From Enterococcus durans NBRC 100479 = LMG 10746 (lineage in GTDB: Bacteria; Bacillota; Bacilli; Lactobacillales; Enterococcaceae), in the NCBI RefSeq assembly GCF_001544215.1, contig NZ_BCQB01000024.1, positions 1 through 46,903 of the forward strand: DNA of 46,903 bases, in the 5' to 3' direction. Below the pieces are notes generated by a model. The model saw nothing but the letters and a program-made list of their open reading frames with translations. It did no database searches and was not told the origin of the DNA. Within the stretch, counting starts at the first letter, position 1. The number at the start of each line of letters is the position of its first letter. Position numbers and translations under genes: made by a program. Shown here piece by piece: positions 36,045 to 45,374 of the stretch.

Positions 36045-38384
36045 TTATGTTTCACCCGGCTTCGTCGACATCATCTTATAGAGTTTCGTATCTTTAGGAA
36101 AATGATCATAAAAAGGCAATGTTGTATCACCAAAAACCATCAAGCCATAACCTTCTGGAGAGTTGACAACAAATTTTTCTTGTTCCTCGGAAATATCAAA
36201 TAATCGAACTAGTTGCGTACGGTCAGATTTTGCTTGATTCAGCATCATGACGAAATCGCTATTTGAAAGCATCCGTCTTGCTAAATCTGAGAGTAATAAT
36301 GTTTCCACATTCTGCGTGATACCAGTTGGGATAGCCCCCCATTTTCTGGCACGACTCCACAGTTCAAAAAAATAATTCTCAGAGTATTCATTAGTAAATA
36401 GCAACTGCATCTCATCGATATACAGCCATGTACGGACACCACGTTCTCTATTTGTCGTGATACGATTCCAGACTTGGTCTAACACGATCAGCATCCCCAT
36501 TGTTTTTAATTGTTTTCCTAAATCTTTGATGTCATAAATGACTAAACGCTTTGTAATATCTACATTCGTTTTTGCAGAAAAGACAGACAAACTACCTTCG
36601 ATATAGATCTCCAGATCCATCACTAATTGTCTTGCTTCCTCTTCTTCTTGTTCTTTCAAAATAGTATAAAAGTCGATAAATGTCGGTGTTTGACTTCCCA
36701 ATATTTCATATGTTCGTCGGCAAACTCGGTCAATCAATGTCTTTTGAGTAGAACTCAAACCAAGAGCTCCACCAATGATCAAATCAAATAAAGAAATCAA
36801 AAATTCTGATTTTAAAACGACCGGATCTGTATCATCTCCATAATTTTCATTGATATCCATTGGATTGATCGTTGTAGCAGAATCGCTAGAAATTTTGATG
36901 ATTTCTCCATTGAAATTTTGACCGATCACTGAGTATTCACGTTCTGGATCAATAATGATCACTTCATCATCTGCATCTCGTAATAAAACATTCACGATTT
37001 CTCGCTTGACTGAAAAACTTTTTCCTGAACCCGGTGTTCCCAATACAAAACCGTTTGGTGCTTTCAATAGTTTTCGATCGAGGGAAAGAATATTTTTAGA
37101 GATCGCATTGACCCCATAATATTTCCCATTTTCTTGGATCAAATCGGAAATCGTGAATGGAATAAAGATCGCGGTACTCGCAGTCGACATTGTCCGGTCT
37201 AAAGGAATCTGATTGATCCCTAATGGCAATGTTGCATTCAGACCAGCTTCTTGCATAAATTCTAATTCGATGATTTTGAATCCAAATTGACGCCCAATCG
37301 AATTGACTTCATCATGGATCTCTGTTAATTTTTCAACAGTATCCGCATGGAAATGGATCGTACTGGACATTGAATACAGTTTTTGTCCTTTATTTTGCAA
37401 GTCGTCTACTAGTCCTTTGGCTTCTGTCAACGAATAAGATAAGTCATACGACAGCATCTCAAAGTCATAGCCATTTTGTAATGCTTTCTTTTGTTCATCC
37501 ACTTTTTGCTGCTCCATGAAGGCCAATTTCGTTTTGACTAAATCAAAAGCCTCATCTTGTTCAAGCGGATCGATATGTAAGGTAATCACTAGTTCTCGAG
37601 GGATTTCTAGTAATTCATAGATAAAAGTATCCGATAACTCTGCTGGATACTCCTGTAAGTAAACGGTCTTTGCATAATGCTGATCGACTTTCAAATAGTT
37701 CTTATTTTCCTTCAGTTCGATCACTTCTGGTAAAATATCTTCAATTTCTGGCTGTGCCGTAGCTTTCGTCACTAATATCTCTGAAAGGATCGTCAGTAAT
37801 TCCTTTTTAGGTATTCTTTTAGCCTGACTTCCTAAGCGGTTTGCAAACATCAAAAAGCGATCCGTCACCATGTCTAATTCTTTTTCTGCAAACTCGAGTT
37901 TCTGGTGAGTTTGTACGAAAGTGAATAAAATCGTTTTTTTGTATCCATTTTTTTCCTCATCTAGCTTACGCGAAATAATATCATTCATCTCTGCACGATA
38001 AGCATCTAAAAAATCATTTTTTTCCTGATAATACAGAATAGATTGCAAATCTGCTAAGGGTCTTTTTTTCTTATAGACAGTCAGTTGTAATTTTGTCTTA
38101 CTGCTAAGTGAATTCAAAAAATCACAATATTGAGAAAAAATCTCGATCTGACTATCTTCAGAAGATAACTGGTAATTGATATCATTCAACTCGATGGTGA
38201 CCGAATATGTCGTCTCATCAAGTCGGCAGATACCACTAGGATAGATTTCCTGAAATAAAAAAGTATCTCGCAGTAGATCCATTTCTTTAGGATCCTTCTT
38301 TGCTCTTTTTCCCTTCTTTTTTGTATTACCCATCGTGGATTTATCCGTCTTTTTTACTGATGTGAACCCTTTTAATTTCATCAT
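36045..38384 (-). CDS. VirB4-family ATPase of type IV secretion (TraE/TrsE/PrgJ type)
   Basis: 779-residue ATPase that powers assembly and transport of type IV channels. A basic leader and an N-terminal domain precede a RecA-like motor with Walker A GTPGSGKS at residues 449-456 and Walker B LYIDEMQLLF at 654-663; the arginine-bearing segment ELWSRARKWGAIPTGITQN follows. All core motifs are intact. Its ATG overlaps the stop of the PrgI gene (ATGATGA), so translation is normally coupled; the early stop in that gene may lower VirB4 output. GGCGGA is a weak ribosome-binding site. Confidence 0.93.
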   Translation of the reverse strand: MMKLKGFTSVKKTDKSTMGNTKKKGKRAKKDPKEMDLLRDTFLFQEIYPSGICRLDETTYSVTIELNDINYQLSSEDSQIEIFSQYCDFLNSLSSKTKLQLTVYKKKRPLADLQSILYYQEKNDFLDAYRAEMNDIISRKLDEEKNGYKKTILFTFVQTHQKLEFAEKELDMVTDRFLMFANRLGSQAKRIPKKELLTILSEILVTKATAQPEIEDILPEVIELKENKNYLKVDQHYAKTVYLQEYPAELSDTFIYELLEIPRELVITLHIDPLEQDEAFDLVKTKLAFMEQQKVDEQKKALQNGYDFEMLSYDLSYSLTEAKGLVDDLQNKGQKLYSMSSTIHFHADTVEKLTEIHDEVNSIGRQFGFKIIELEFMQEAGLNATLPLGINQIPLDRTMSTASTAIFIPFTISDLIQENGKYYGVNAISKNILSLDRKLLKAPNGFVLGTPGSGKSFSVKREIVNVLLRDADDEVIIIDPEREYSVIGQNFNGEIIKISSDSATTINPMDINENYGDDTDPVVLKSEFLISLFDLIIGGALGLSSTQKTLIDRVCRRTYEILGSQTPTFIDFYTILKEQEEEEARQLVMDLEIYIEGSLSVFSAKTNVDITKRLVIYDIKDLGKQLKTMGMLIVLDQVWNRITTNRERGVRTWLYIDEMQLLFTNEYSENYFFELWSRARKWGAIPTGITQNVETLLLSDLARRMLSNSDFVMMLNQAKSDRTQLVRLFDISEEQEKFVVNSPEGYGLMVFGDTTLPFYDHFPKDTKLYKMMSTKPGET

Positions 38385-38734
38385 GTTTCTTGTCCGCCTA
38401 ACTTGGTTTGCTCATTTTTATCTTTGGGTTCTGCTTCTTTCTTTTTTCTGACACCTGCAGAAAGATGGTATTTAAATAAATGTTTGATATACGTTTCAAA
38501 ATTCAAGCCATTTCGTTTGAACCAACCAAAGGATACGATGGGGATAGAAACTAAAATCATCAGCCAACTTGTGATTTACATCGGGATTTTCAGCCAGACG
38601 ACAAAGATCAGACTAATGAGAATATTTACACCCCCAGCAATCGTCAAACACAACAATTGCTTTAGATTCATTCCTGCAATTATTTTTTCTTTATATTCTT
38701 TGATATCTTTTGGTACTTTTACTTCTATTGCCAT
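38381..38734 (-). pseudogene. PrgI/VirB3-like membrane protein, interrupted by an in-frame stop
   Basis: From ATG 38734 (AAGGAGG upstream) the frame reads MAIEVKVPKDIKEYKEKI, the typical start of PrgI-family proteins, through one membrane helix to KIPM, then TAA at 38576-38578 (codon 53). Beyond it the same frame continues ITSWLMILVSIPIVSFGWF, RNGLNFETYIKHLFKYH and a basic tail to a TGA overlapping the VirB4 start, for 117 codons overall. Both helices and the RNGxxFE motif show this was one gene. An ATG six codons after the stop might allow re-initiation, giving only the second helix. Confidence 0.88.
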
Positions 38735-38747
38735 AATTCCTCCTTGG

Positions 38748-39572
38748 TTACGATGCTGACAATATCATCTTTGCCCAGCCTTTTGTCTTATTGATTGAAA
38801 GTAGTAAAGCGATCATATAGATCGTCAATCCTAGTATGATCCCCCATATGCCTTCACCTACGTCCTTCATGATCCTAGCAAAAATCATTGGGTAAATGAT
38901 AAGAACCAAGGCGATAAAAGTGGCTTGCAGGCCCGTGGAGGCAAAATTTTTGAAGAAGCTTTTTGTCATTGATGAAAACTCTTGACTTGGTAATGCCCCC
39001 ATTGGGATCGGTGCCATTGCTGAAAAGATATATAACTCTAAAAAGCGTAAATAGATCGTTACTTGAATCAATACCCGTACGACTAATGCTACTAAGAATA
39101 AGATACACATGATCAGTAAGATAACGATTTTCTCCCAAAAATCTAAATCATTTACCGCTCGTCGCACTTGCTCTGTTGCATTTTGTACTTTTCCACTAGC
39201 CCCTATCGCTAAAACTTTTGCTGATAAGTTTGCTGTGATAACGATGATCCCATCTAAGATATCCTGAATCCTTAAAATCACTACGTAACATATTGCAAAC
39301 TTGATAAACGACTTGATGATCATTTCAAATCCAAGCATGGGGGCACCTCCTGCTCCTTCTACCTTCAAAGAAATCCGTTGAAATTCTAGAAGGATAAAAA
39401 GAGCAAGGATCGACAGTGCAAGTGGTCCCACTACAATGGTTTGCAGATCTTTTACCAAATCATATGCATCGTACATATAGGAACTTAAATTTTGTCCAAG
39501 CGTATTTTGTAAGTCTTCTCCATTTAGATAAACCATGATTTGACTGAAGATGCTCATTATTGCGTCTGCCAT
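38748..39572 (-). CDS. VirB6/PrgH-like polytopic channel protein
   Basis: 274 residues with about six hydrophobic helices and a polar extracellular N-terminus (GEDLQNTLGQNLSSYMYDAY). The central hydrophobic region and the loop SAMAPIPMGALPSQEFSSM are characteristic of the TrbL/VirB6-type subunits of Gram-positive systems. It lies between the VirB2-like gene and the PrgI gene, the order seen in pCF10-type loci (PrgF-G-H-I-J-K). CAGGAG ribosome-binding site. No lesion seen. Confidence 0.85.
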   Translation of the reverse strand: MADAIMSIFSQIMVYLNGEDLQNTLGQNLSSYMYDAYDLVKDLQTIVVGPLALSILALFILLEFQRISLKVEGAGGAPMLGFEMIIKSFIKFAICYVVILRIQDILDGIIVITANLSAKVLAIGASGKVQNATEQVRRAVNDLDFWEKIVILLIMCILFLVALVVRVLIQVTIYLRFLELYIFSAMAPIPMGALPSQEFSSMTKSFFKNFASTGLQATFIALVLIIYPMIFARIMKDVGEGIWGIILGLTIYMIALLLSINKTKGWAKMILSAS

Positions 39573-39600
39573 AAACTAAACTCCTGTTCTCCAAATCAAA

Positions 39601-39831
39601 TTATGGTACCAATGAACTAAAATCAAAGGATGAGCCGAACCAGCCAGCTGCTGCTAAGATTAAGCCACCACCAACAATTTGCCAAATTCCTTGCTGCAAT
39701 TGAGGACCATTTTTATCTTTCAATGCCCCAGCTAGAATGATCGTCCCCCAAATAAGCCAAAGTCCACCGCCAACTAATGTGAATTTAGATACTAGTTCAA
39801 ATACCTGTTTCAATAAATTCGAATTGCCCAT
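39601..39831 (-). CDS. Small two-helix membrane protein, VirB2/PrgF-like
   Basis: 76 residues from the ATG with AAAGGAG about 11 bases upstream; an ATG 48 bases earlier has no ribosome-binding site. There are two hydrophobic segments (FTLVGGGLWLIWGTIILAGA and IWQIVGGGLILAAAGWF) joined by a short charged loop, the layout of pilin-like VirB2/TrbC proteins and their Gram-positive counterparts. First gene of the channel unit VirB2-VirB6-PrgI-VirB4. Assignment rests on size, topology and position. Confidence 0.7.
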   Translation of the reverse strand: MGNSNLLKQVFELVSKFTLVGGGLWLIWGTIILAGALKDKNGPQLQQGIWQIVGGGLILAAAGWFGSSFDFSSLVP

Positions 39832-40137
39832 AATATTAAATACTCCTTTATCTATGTAATTTTTTTGGTGTTCCATCATTTAGTATATGCTACTTTTTTG
39901 TTATCTTTTCTCCAGTTATTTCCAAGTTGAGAAAATTTAGAACACTTCTTTATTCGGTTACACTCATTCTTCATAAAAGTGAGTGTTCTCTTGCTTTTTC
40001 GTCTATGCATCCATCGGAAATGAGTCCCTCTAACAAAATCCAACAAATCATTTTCTGTTATTTTTTATTTTTTCACACAAAAACTCTCTTTTTAATTGGC
40101 CAATTTACGGTAAATACCAAAAAGAGAGTAGAAAAAG
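39832..40137 (-). promoter_or_regulatory. Gap between coupling protein and channel genes
   Basis: About 300 bases without a gene. Apart from the terminator at 40074-40128 it holds an inverted repeat ACACTCA/TGAGTGT (39960-39986) and a minus-strand -10-like TATACT (about 39888-39893) without a clear -35. A promoter for the channel genes must lie here unless read-through serves them. Confidence 0.4.
40074..40128 (-). terminator. Terminator after the VirD4-like gene
   Basis: Minus-strand hairpin CTCTCTTTTT / AAAAAGAGAG followed by TTTTTG, 10 bases after the coupling-protein stop. It splits the locus into a regulator-proximal unit and a channel unit. Confidence 0.75.
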
Positions 40138-41859
40138 TTAAGCAGATAAGTCGCGTAGATACATATATTTTTCTGTTACATCGCCTAATTTCTTATAATT
40201 TTTATGTTTGAGAATATCATATTTTTCCGATAAAAATGGATTTGCACCACGTATTTTTAAGATACACTGTTGCCCTTTTAAACTTGCTACTTCATCAGGG
40301 TCCATCAGATTACGCCCCAATTTTTGGAAGCTTTCATTGAATGAACCATTTGAACCTTTTGTCACACTGATATTTCGCTGTTCGATCGTCTCTTTCCCCA
40401 GTAGTTTAGAGATATATTCATGCGTACTTTTCTCCATTCCACCCAAGTATAAGAACACATCACTTGTACCAATGATTGTTTCCCAAGTATCCTTATACAA
40501 TGTCTTTAACTGGCTGATATTTTGCAAGATCACATTCGTTGAAATTTCTCTACTTCGGATAACAGAAATCACTTTTTCAAAATCAGGTATCTGTCCAATA
40601 TTGGCAAATTCATCTAGGATACAACGCACATGACAAGGCAATCGTCCCTTATAGATATTATCCGCTTTGTACACGAGCATATCGAAAAGCTGCTGGTACA
40701 TCATACTTGCTAAAAAGTTGAAACTCGTATCTGTATCTGGCAACAAGATGTACAGAATGGTTTTCTCATCGCCCACTGTATCTAGTTCCAACGTATCTTT
40801 TGAAACCAACTCTTTGATACTTGGAATATCAAATGGTGACATCCGTACACCTAAACTCACTAAGATACTCTTCGTTGTCTTATCCCCAGATAATTTGAAG
40901 ATTTTATATTGCGCTACAGCAAAATTCGTTGGATCTTTTTCTTCTAGCTCATTGAATAAGACATCTAACGGACTGACAAAGCCTGGAACATCTTCTTCGA
41001 TATCGGCTAACCGAACCAGTTCGATCACATTGCCTAGTGTGCGGTCTTCTTCCACCACTTCTTGGAGCAAATAACTGAAAATTGCCATGAGCAAAGCCGT
41101 TTCTGCCTTTTCCCAGAAATCATCGCCCCCTTTTTTGTTAGGGTTAGAGGTATTCTTGATCAGATTGTTCACGATTTTTAAGATATCATCTTCGGTTTTT
41201 ATGTAATGGAATGGATTGTAGTGATGTGTATCCCGGCGATTGATCAAGTCGAATACTTTGATGTGGTAGCCTGCTTCTTCAAACATTTTTCCTGTCTCCG
41301 CCAATAATAACCCTTTCGAATCACTTACTACATAAGAAGAGTGCATCTGCATCAAATTCGGTTTTACGTAGAACCGTGTCTTACCACTCCCAGCACCTCC
41401 GACAACTACAACATTCTTATTTCGATTGAAGTTGTCTTTGCCGGTTATCTTCATCCCGCCGGATAACGATAAACTTTCCGTCTTCGTCAATAAAATATTA
41501 AAATCTTTTTTCTTATCTATGAATGGGTAAATGTCCCGCGGTTTCCCCCAACGTGCACTCCCGTATTCTTCTCCTGGTCTGACATTCTTGTCGTCGAACA
41601 CTTTATACAAGACAAATAATCCGTAAGCTAGAGTCAAAAAACCTCCTCCAGCTAATGATCGAGTATCAAAAGTAAAATGAAAGGAAACATTTGACAGTTC
41701 ATCTATAGTCTGAAGAAATCCTGTCATCAGTTTATCTAAAAAAGAAAGCTCTTCTGATTTTTCAGCTAAAAATAAAAAACATGTTCGATTCCCTATATAA
41801 AGCAGTATGCTAATAATGACGATATGCAAGCTGATCCATGCATATTGTTTTTTTCTCAA
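40138..41859 (-). CDS. VirD4/TraG-family coupling ATPase
   Basis: 573 residues. Two N-terminal membrane helices precede a cytosolic FtsK/TraG motor with Walker A GGAGSGKT (154-161) and Walker B ILDEFANIG (414-422), plus the typical PDTDTSFNFLASMMYQQLF and ILQNISQLKTLY segments. In conjugation such proteins bring the relaxase-DNA substrate, or protein effectors, to the channel. Starts at TTG 41859 with AAGGAGG 7 bases upstream. It follows the 1002-residue protein by 28 bases, so that protein is a candidate partner or substrate. Complete. Confidence 0.93.
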   Translation of the reverse strand: MRKKQYAWISLHIVIISILLYIGNRTCFLFLAEKSEELSFLDKLMTGFLQTIDELSNVSFHFTFDTRSLAGGGFLTLAYGLFVLYKVFDDKNVRPGEEYGSARWGKPRDIYPFIDKKKDFNILLTKTESLSLSGGMKITGKDNFNRNKNVVVVGGAGSGKTRFYVKPNLMQMHSSYVVSDSKGLLLAETGKMFEEAGYHIKVFDLINRRDTHHYNPFHYIKTEDDILKIVNNLIKNTSNPNKKGGDDFWEKAETALLMAIFSYLLQEVVEEDRTLGNVIELVRLADIEEDVPGFVSPLDVLFNELEEKDPTNFAVAQYKIFKLSGDKTTKSILVSLGVRMSPFDIPSIKELVSKDTLELDTVGDEKTILYILLPDTDTSFNFLASMMYQQLFDMLVYKADNIYKGRLPCHVRCILDEFANIGQIPDFEKVISVIRSREISTNVILQNISQLKTLYKDTWETIIGTSDVFLYLGGMEKSTHEYISKLLGKETIEQRNISVTKGSNGSFNESFQKLGRNLMDPDEVASLKGQQCILKIRGANPFLSEKYDILKHKNYKKLGDVTEKYMYLRDLSA

Positions 41860-41887
41860 GTTGAAACCTCCTTTTCTGATCGTTTTT

Positions 41888-44800
41888 TTAACTCATTACT
41901 GGTTGTTCTACCTTTTTCTTCCTAGTGTTACTTTGAGTCGCTTCTCGTTTTTTTTGTTCTTCCTGTGCTACTTGTAGTGTCTGATTATTTCTCTGACTCG
42001 CTAGATTGGATTTTTCAACCGATGTATTCTTTAAATCAGAGAACGAGCGTAATACTTTTTTCTCGGCCACAGCTTCCGGCGTTCGCTGCTCACTTTTTAC
42101 ATTGACAGAATGAGTCGCTTCATTTTTGATTGCTTCTATCTTTGGCTGGCTTGGCCCCGCTTGATCTATTCGACTTTGAGAATTCTGTTCTCCTTTATGA
42201 GCTGGTTCCGTTACCTTAGGTCCTTCTACTTTTTGCGCTACCATTTCTGCCTGTAGCCGCTCAACTGCTGATTTGGCCACCTCCGTTCTTACTGGTTCCG
42301 GCGTTTTCTCTTTAGCAACGACTTGTTCTTTTGTTTCCACTTTCACAATTTCACTGATTTTTTCTTTATATTCTTGATTTAGTGACTGATGCTGTCCTTT
42401 TTCTTTATCTTTTTCATACCGCTTAACGATCATCTTTTCCCGATTGCGGACTTCCCGTCGGACAAGGAATTTTTGAATTGGTTTGAACACCAATTTATCC
42501 GCCAACAATACCGAACCACAAACGATGAATGAACTAGCCGCAAGAGCAAATGCATCAACCATGATTGAAGAAGTTAACATTGGGAATATTGCCGGCGCAA
42601 TCGCCCCAGCAGTAAAGATCGCTCCAGCAGTCAAACCAACAATCAATGCGATTTTTATCTTATGACGCCACATATAATCAAGGGAACGCTTGGTCAAATT
42701 CCACGCACGCATTTTCAGAGATAATCGTTCCCCAGTCACAGGATTGAAGCCTTTATTCCGAAGTTTTCTTTGTTCTGGTGTTAATTTTCCGTCGATGTGT
42801 AGCGTTTTTTTCAATTGCGCAATTACTGGTGCTAACTTCGCAGCTACCGGTCGTATCGTATGTTTTGAAATGGTTTCTTGTGTGTTCGCTATTCTATTTT
42901 TTATTGGCGTAAACACTTTGTCTTTAACGGGGGAAAGAACCTTTTCCTGCACCCTCTCCACAACTTTATCTAAGCCTTTAGCTGCTCGCGGAAACTTCTT
43001 TCGGGTCGCTTGAGAAAGTCTGTCCATTCCTCGTCCCAAAAGCTTTGGTCCTACATACAAAACTTTTTGTGCGACATACGTTCCTAGAATTGCTTGTTGG
43101 ACTGCACTAATCCCCGCTGCTCCATTCATTATCAAAGTCGTTTCTGGCATGACTTGCGCTATAAAACCTGGAACGGCTGGCATTAAGAGAAATGGCGTAT
43201 CCCACGCAGCTTGCCTCCCGATAAGTGCATAGAATGATGGTCTTTTAAAAACATGGTACCAACGATTGCTTAGCTCTTTATAGTCTATCTTTTTTAGTTC
43301 ATTCGTCTTTTCAATCAGCTCAAGCGTATCTTTTTTTACTTGTTCGATTTCTTGTGACAGCATACTTTTATCTTTTGGTACTACTTTTTCGATATAGTCG
43401 CTTAATTTATTGTTATCTTGGAGAATACTCTTTAGATCATTTATGAGCTGCGTATCTTCCGCCATGGTAGCCTTGATATCCTTAAATCGATCTACTCTTT
43501 GTGTCCTCGATTTTCTATCAAGGAGAAAGTTATTCATCGGCGCTTTTTTTATTATTGCCTCAGCGATTCGGACATGTTGTTCCAATAATTCGACTTGCTC
43601 CTTCAAATAAGGCCGATATGCCTCCATCAACTTTCCATCTACCTTCTGATTTGGTAAAGTCAATTCAGGTGTAGGCCGACTACGTTTTACTGCTGGGCTT
43701 TCCATCGCCTTTTGAACAGAGTGAGGACGCTTTAAATTAGGTCGCGGAAGCTTGATTTTAGGGTTCTCACTTCCATCCACTACGTGCTCTCGTTTCAACT
43801 GAGGACGTGGCAGTTTGATTTTAGAGATCCCATTTCTATCGGTTAAATGAGGTGCGGAATAACTACGTGTTAATTTAGGCCGTTCTTGGATGTTCTCTTG
43901 AATGGATTGAGAACGATTTAGTTTAGGACGTGGAATGTTAAATTCTGATTGTCGAAGCAACAAATCAGAAGTATTTAATACTTTCGCAGGATCTGATACT
44001 GCAATATTTTCCAGTATTTCACTATGTGCTATGTAAACATTTTTTTCAAACGTCAATTTTTCCTTCATCTCTTGGACAGCGTCTAATTTTTGCTTTAAAT
44101 CGCCTACAGACTCTTCATCCTTTGGAAGATATTGCGAAAATGATGGTGTTCTTTCCAAACGTTGGACAGGCTCAACCGCTTTTTCTATGTTCGTAAGATC
44201 GTTCGTATTCCCCAGCTTTTCCACGATCTGGATTTCTACATTAGACAACTGAGCGATATTTTTTTCAGTATTCGTCAATGCTTCTTGGACGACTTTGTTT
44301 TCATGTTTTTTTAATTGACTAACTTCTCTTCGAAGCTTATCCACTTCTATTTCAAGACTTTTATTTTTCTCATTAAGTACACTACTCGCTCGCATGAATT
44401 CTGCTGATTTCAAACTAGTAAGATACGAGATATTTTGGTTAGAGGGATCTTTGATTGCTTGCTCGAGAGAAATAGTGTTTAATCTATTTTTAGCTGTTTC
44501 CAATTTTTGATTATTGATTTGATAATTTTTTTTGGCTTGAACCAAGTCAGCCATCAAATTTTTCTGTTTTTCTTCTAATGCCTTTAAGTCAATCGTTTTA
44601 CCTGTGGGTTGTAAAAAACTCTTCTTTTTTTCTAAACTTTCTTTTTCAACTAGCCAATCACTGATTTTTTTTTCTGTTTCTAAGTTCTGTAACTTAGTCG
44701 CTTTTAGTTCTTCAAAGCTTTCTAAGATATTCCCTATGGAAGGTGGTTTTTCGCCACTTGCTATTCTTAAAATCCGTTTGTTATGTTGTCCACCTTTCTC

Positions 44801-44896
44801 AGTCAAAAAAAGTTTGATAAAATCCTCAGTTAAATTAGACTGATTGATAAGATCATCTATCGGATTCCCTGATTTATCTTCTTCGTTCGTTCCCAT
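41888..44896 (-). CDS. Large coiled-coil protein with Pro/Arg repeats, unknown function
   Basis: 1002 residues. Residues about 60-300 are Lys/Glu-rich and heptad-like (long coiled coils). Residues 321-410 carry a repeated LPRPxLKR motif (321-328, 362-369, 383-390, with a shorter RPKLTR at 339-344), spaced by about 20. A second helical part (425-540) leads to hydrophobic segments near 568-610 (TPFLLMPAVPGFIAQVM and neighbours) and 748-798, then a long Lys/Glu/Gln-rich tail. No family, nuclease, relaxase or toxin motif was recognised. Its place directly before the coupling ATPase suggests an adaptor, scaffold or secreted substrate. AAGGGAT ribosome-binding site. Confidence 0.8.
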   Translation of the reverse strand: MGTNEEDKSGNPIDDLINQSNLTEDFIKLFLTEKGGQHNKRILRIASGEKPPSIGNILESFEELKATKLQNLETEKKISDWLVEKESLEKKKSFLQPTGKTIDLKALEEKQKNLMADLVQAKKNYQINNQKLETAKNRLNTISLEQAIKDPSNQNISYLTSLKSAEFMRASSVLNEKNKSLEIEVDKLRREVSQLKKHENKVVQEALTNTEKNIAQLSNVEIQIVEKLGNTNDLTNIEKAVEPVQRLERTPSFSQYLPKDEESVGDLKQKLDAVQEMKEKLTFEKNVYIAHSEILENIAVSDPAKVLNTSDLLLRQSEFNIPRPKLNRSQSIQENIQERPKLTRSYSAPHLTDRNGISKIKLPRPQLKREHVVDGSENPKIKLPRPNLKRPHSVQKAMESPAVKRSRPTPELTLPNQKVDGKLMEAYRPYLKEQVELLEQHVRIAEAIIKKAPMNNFLLDRKSRTQRVDRFKDIKATMAEDTQLINDLKSILQDNNKLSDYIEKVVPKDKSMLSQEIEQVKKDTLELIEKTNELKKIDYKELSNRWYHVFKRPSFYALIGRQAAWDTPFLLMPAVPGFIAQVMPETTLIMNGAAGISAVQQAILGTYVAQKVLYVGPKLLGRGMDRLSQATRKKFPRAAKGLDKVVERVQEKVLSPVKDKVFTPIKNRIANTQETISKHTIRPVAAKLAPVIAQLKKTLHIDGKLTPEQRKLRNKGFNPVTGERLSLKMRAWNLTKRSLDYMWRHKIKIALIVGLTAGAIFTAGAIAPAIFPMLTSSIMVDAFALAASSFIVCGSVLLADKLVFKPIQKFLVRREVRNREKMIVKRYEKDKEKGQHQSLNQEYKEKISEIVKVETKEQVVAKEKTPEPVRTEVAKSAVERLQAEMVAQKVEGPKVTEPAHKGEQNSQSRIDQAGPSQPKIEAIKNEATHSVNVKSEQRTPEAVAEKKVLRSFSDLKNTSVEKSNLASQRNNQTLQVAQEEQKKREATQSNTRKKKVEQPVMS

Positions 44897-44919
44897 TTCT
44901 TATCCCTTCTTTCTAAAGC

Positions 44920-45264
44920 TTACAGTGTATGATCACTTGCTAATATAGGAGATTTGGGAAGTGATTGGCTACTTTGCCCAGAACGCGTATGGACATTGTT
45001 GATTTTTTCCTTAAATGATTGTCGTTCTGATTGTTTGACATCCTGCTTTGTTAATTCATTCACAGGAGAATTTAGATTTCTTTCGACTTCTTTAACAGCG
45101 GTTTTTGCCTTTCGTTCTTGGTACTTTTTATAGCCCCATTTTCCTAAAGGCTTGAGCATCCAATTATAAAGGACGGTTTTAGCTATCAATCCAGCTAACT
45201 TAAGTAGTCCCCATATCCCTTTTCCTAAGCATTCCAGCATTTTACAATCATATAAAGTAAACAT
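44920..45264 (-). CDS. Small basic membrane protein, first gene of secretion locus
   Basis: 114 residues from the ATG behind GAGAGGAAGGAAG. One hydrophobic segment near the N-terminus (GIWGLLKLAGLIAKTVLYNW) is followed by a cluster of Lys/Arg and a polar Ser/Gln-rich tail ending ILASDHTL. No family recognised. It lies 110 bases downstream of the Mga-like regulator gene and 23 bases before the 1002-residue gene, so it should be the first gene the regulator controls. Layout is like the proteins at 30981-31718 and 21789-22418. Confidence 0.7.
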   Translation of the reverse strand: MFTLYDCKMLECLGKGIWGLLKLAGLIAKTVLYNWMLKPLGKWGYKKYQERKAKTAVKEVERNLNSPVNELTKQDVKQSERQSFKEKINNVHTRSGQSSQSLPKSPILASDHTL

Positions 45265-45374
45265 TTTTCTTCCTTCCTCTCTATAAATCATACTTTTGTT
45301 TAATGATAGACGAAAATAGTCATGATCTCATTTCTATTTTTTCAAAATTATTAAAAATTTGACGAGCCAAAAAG

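Noticed and set aside
43840-43880. RSYSAP in the 1002-residue protein as a eukaryotic 14-3-3 binding motif
   Set aside because: It fits the RSxSxP pattern, but a six-residue match in a low-complexity repeat region is expected by chance and says little about an effector role.
41888-44896. The 1002-residue protein as the missing relaxase
   Set aside because: No His-triad or catalytic Tyr motif was found, and the protein has membrane segments and coiled coils unlike relaxases.
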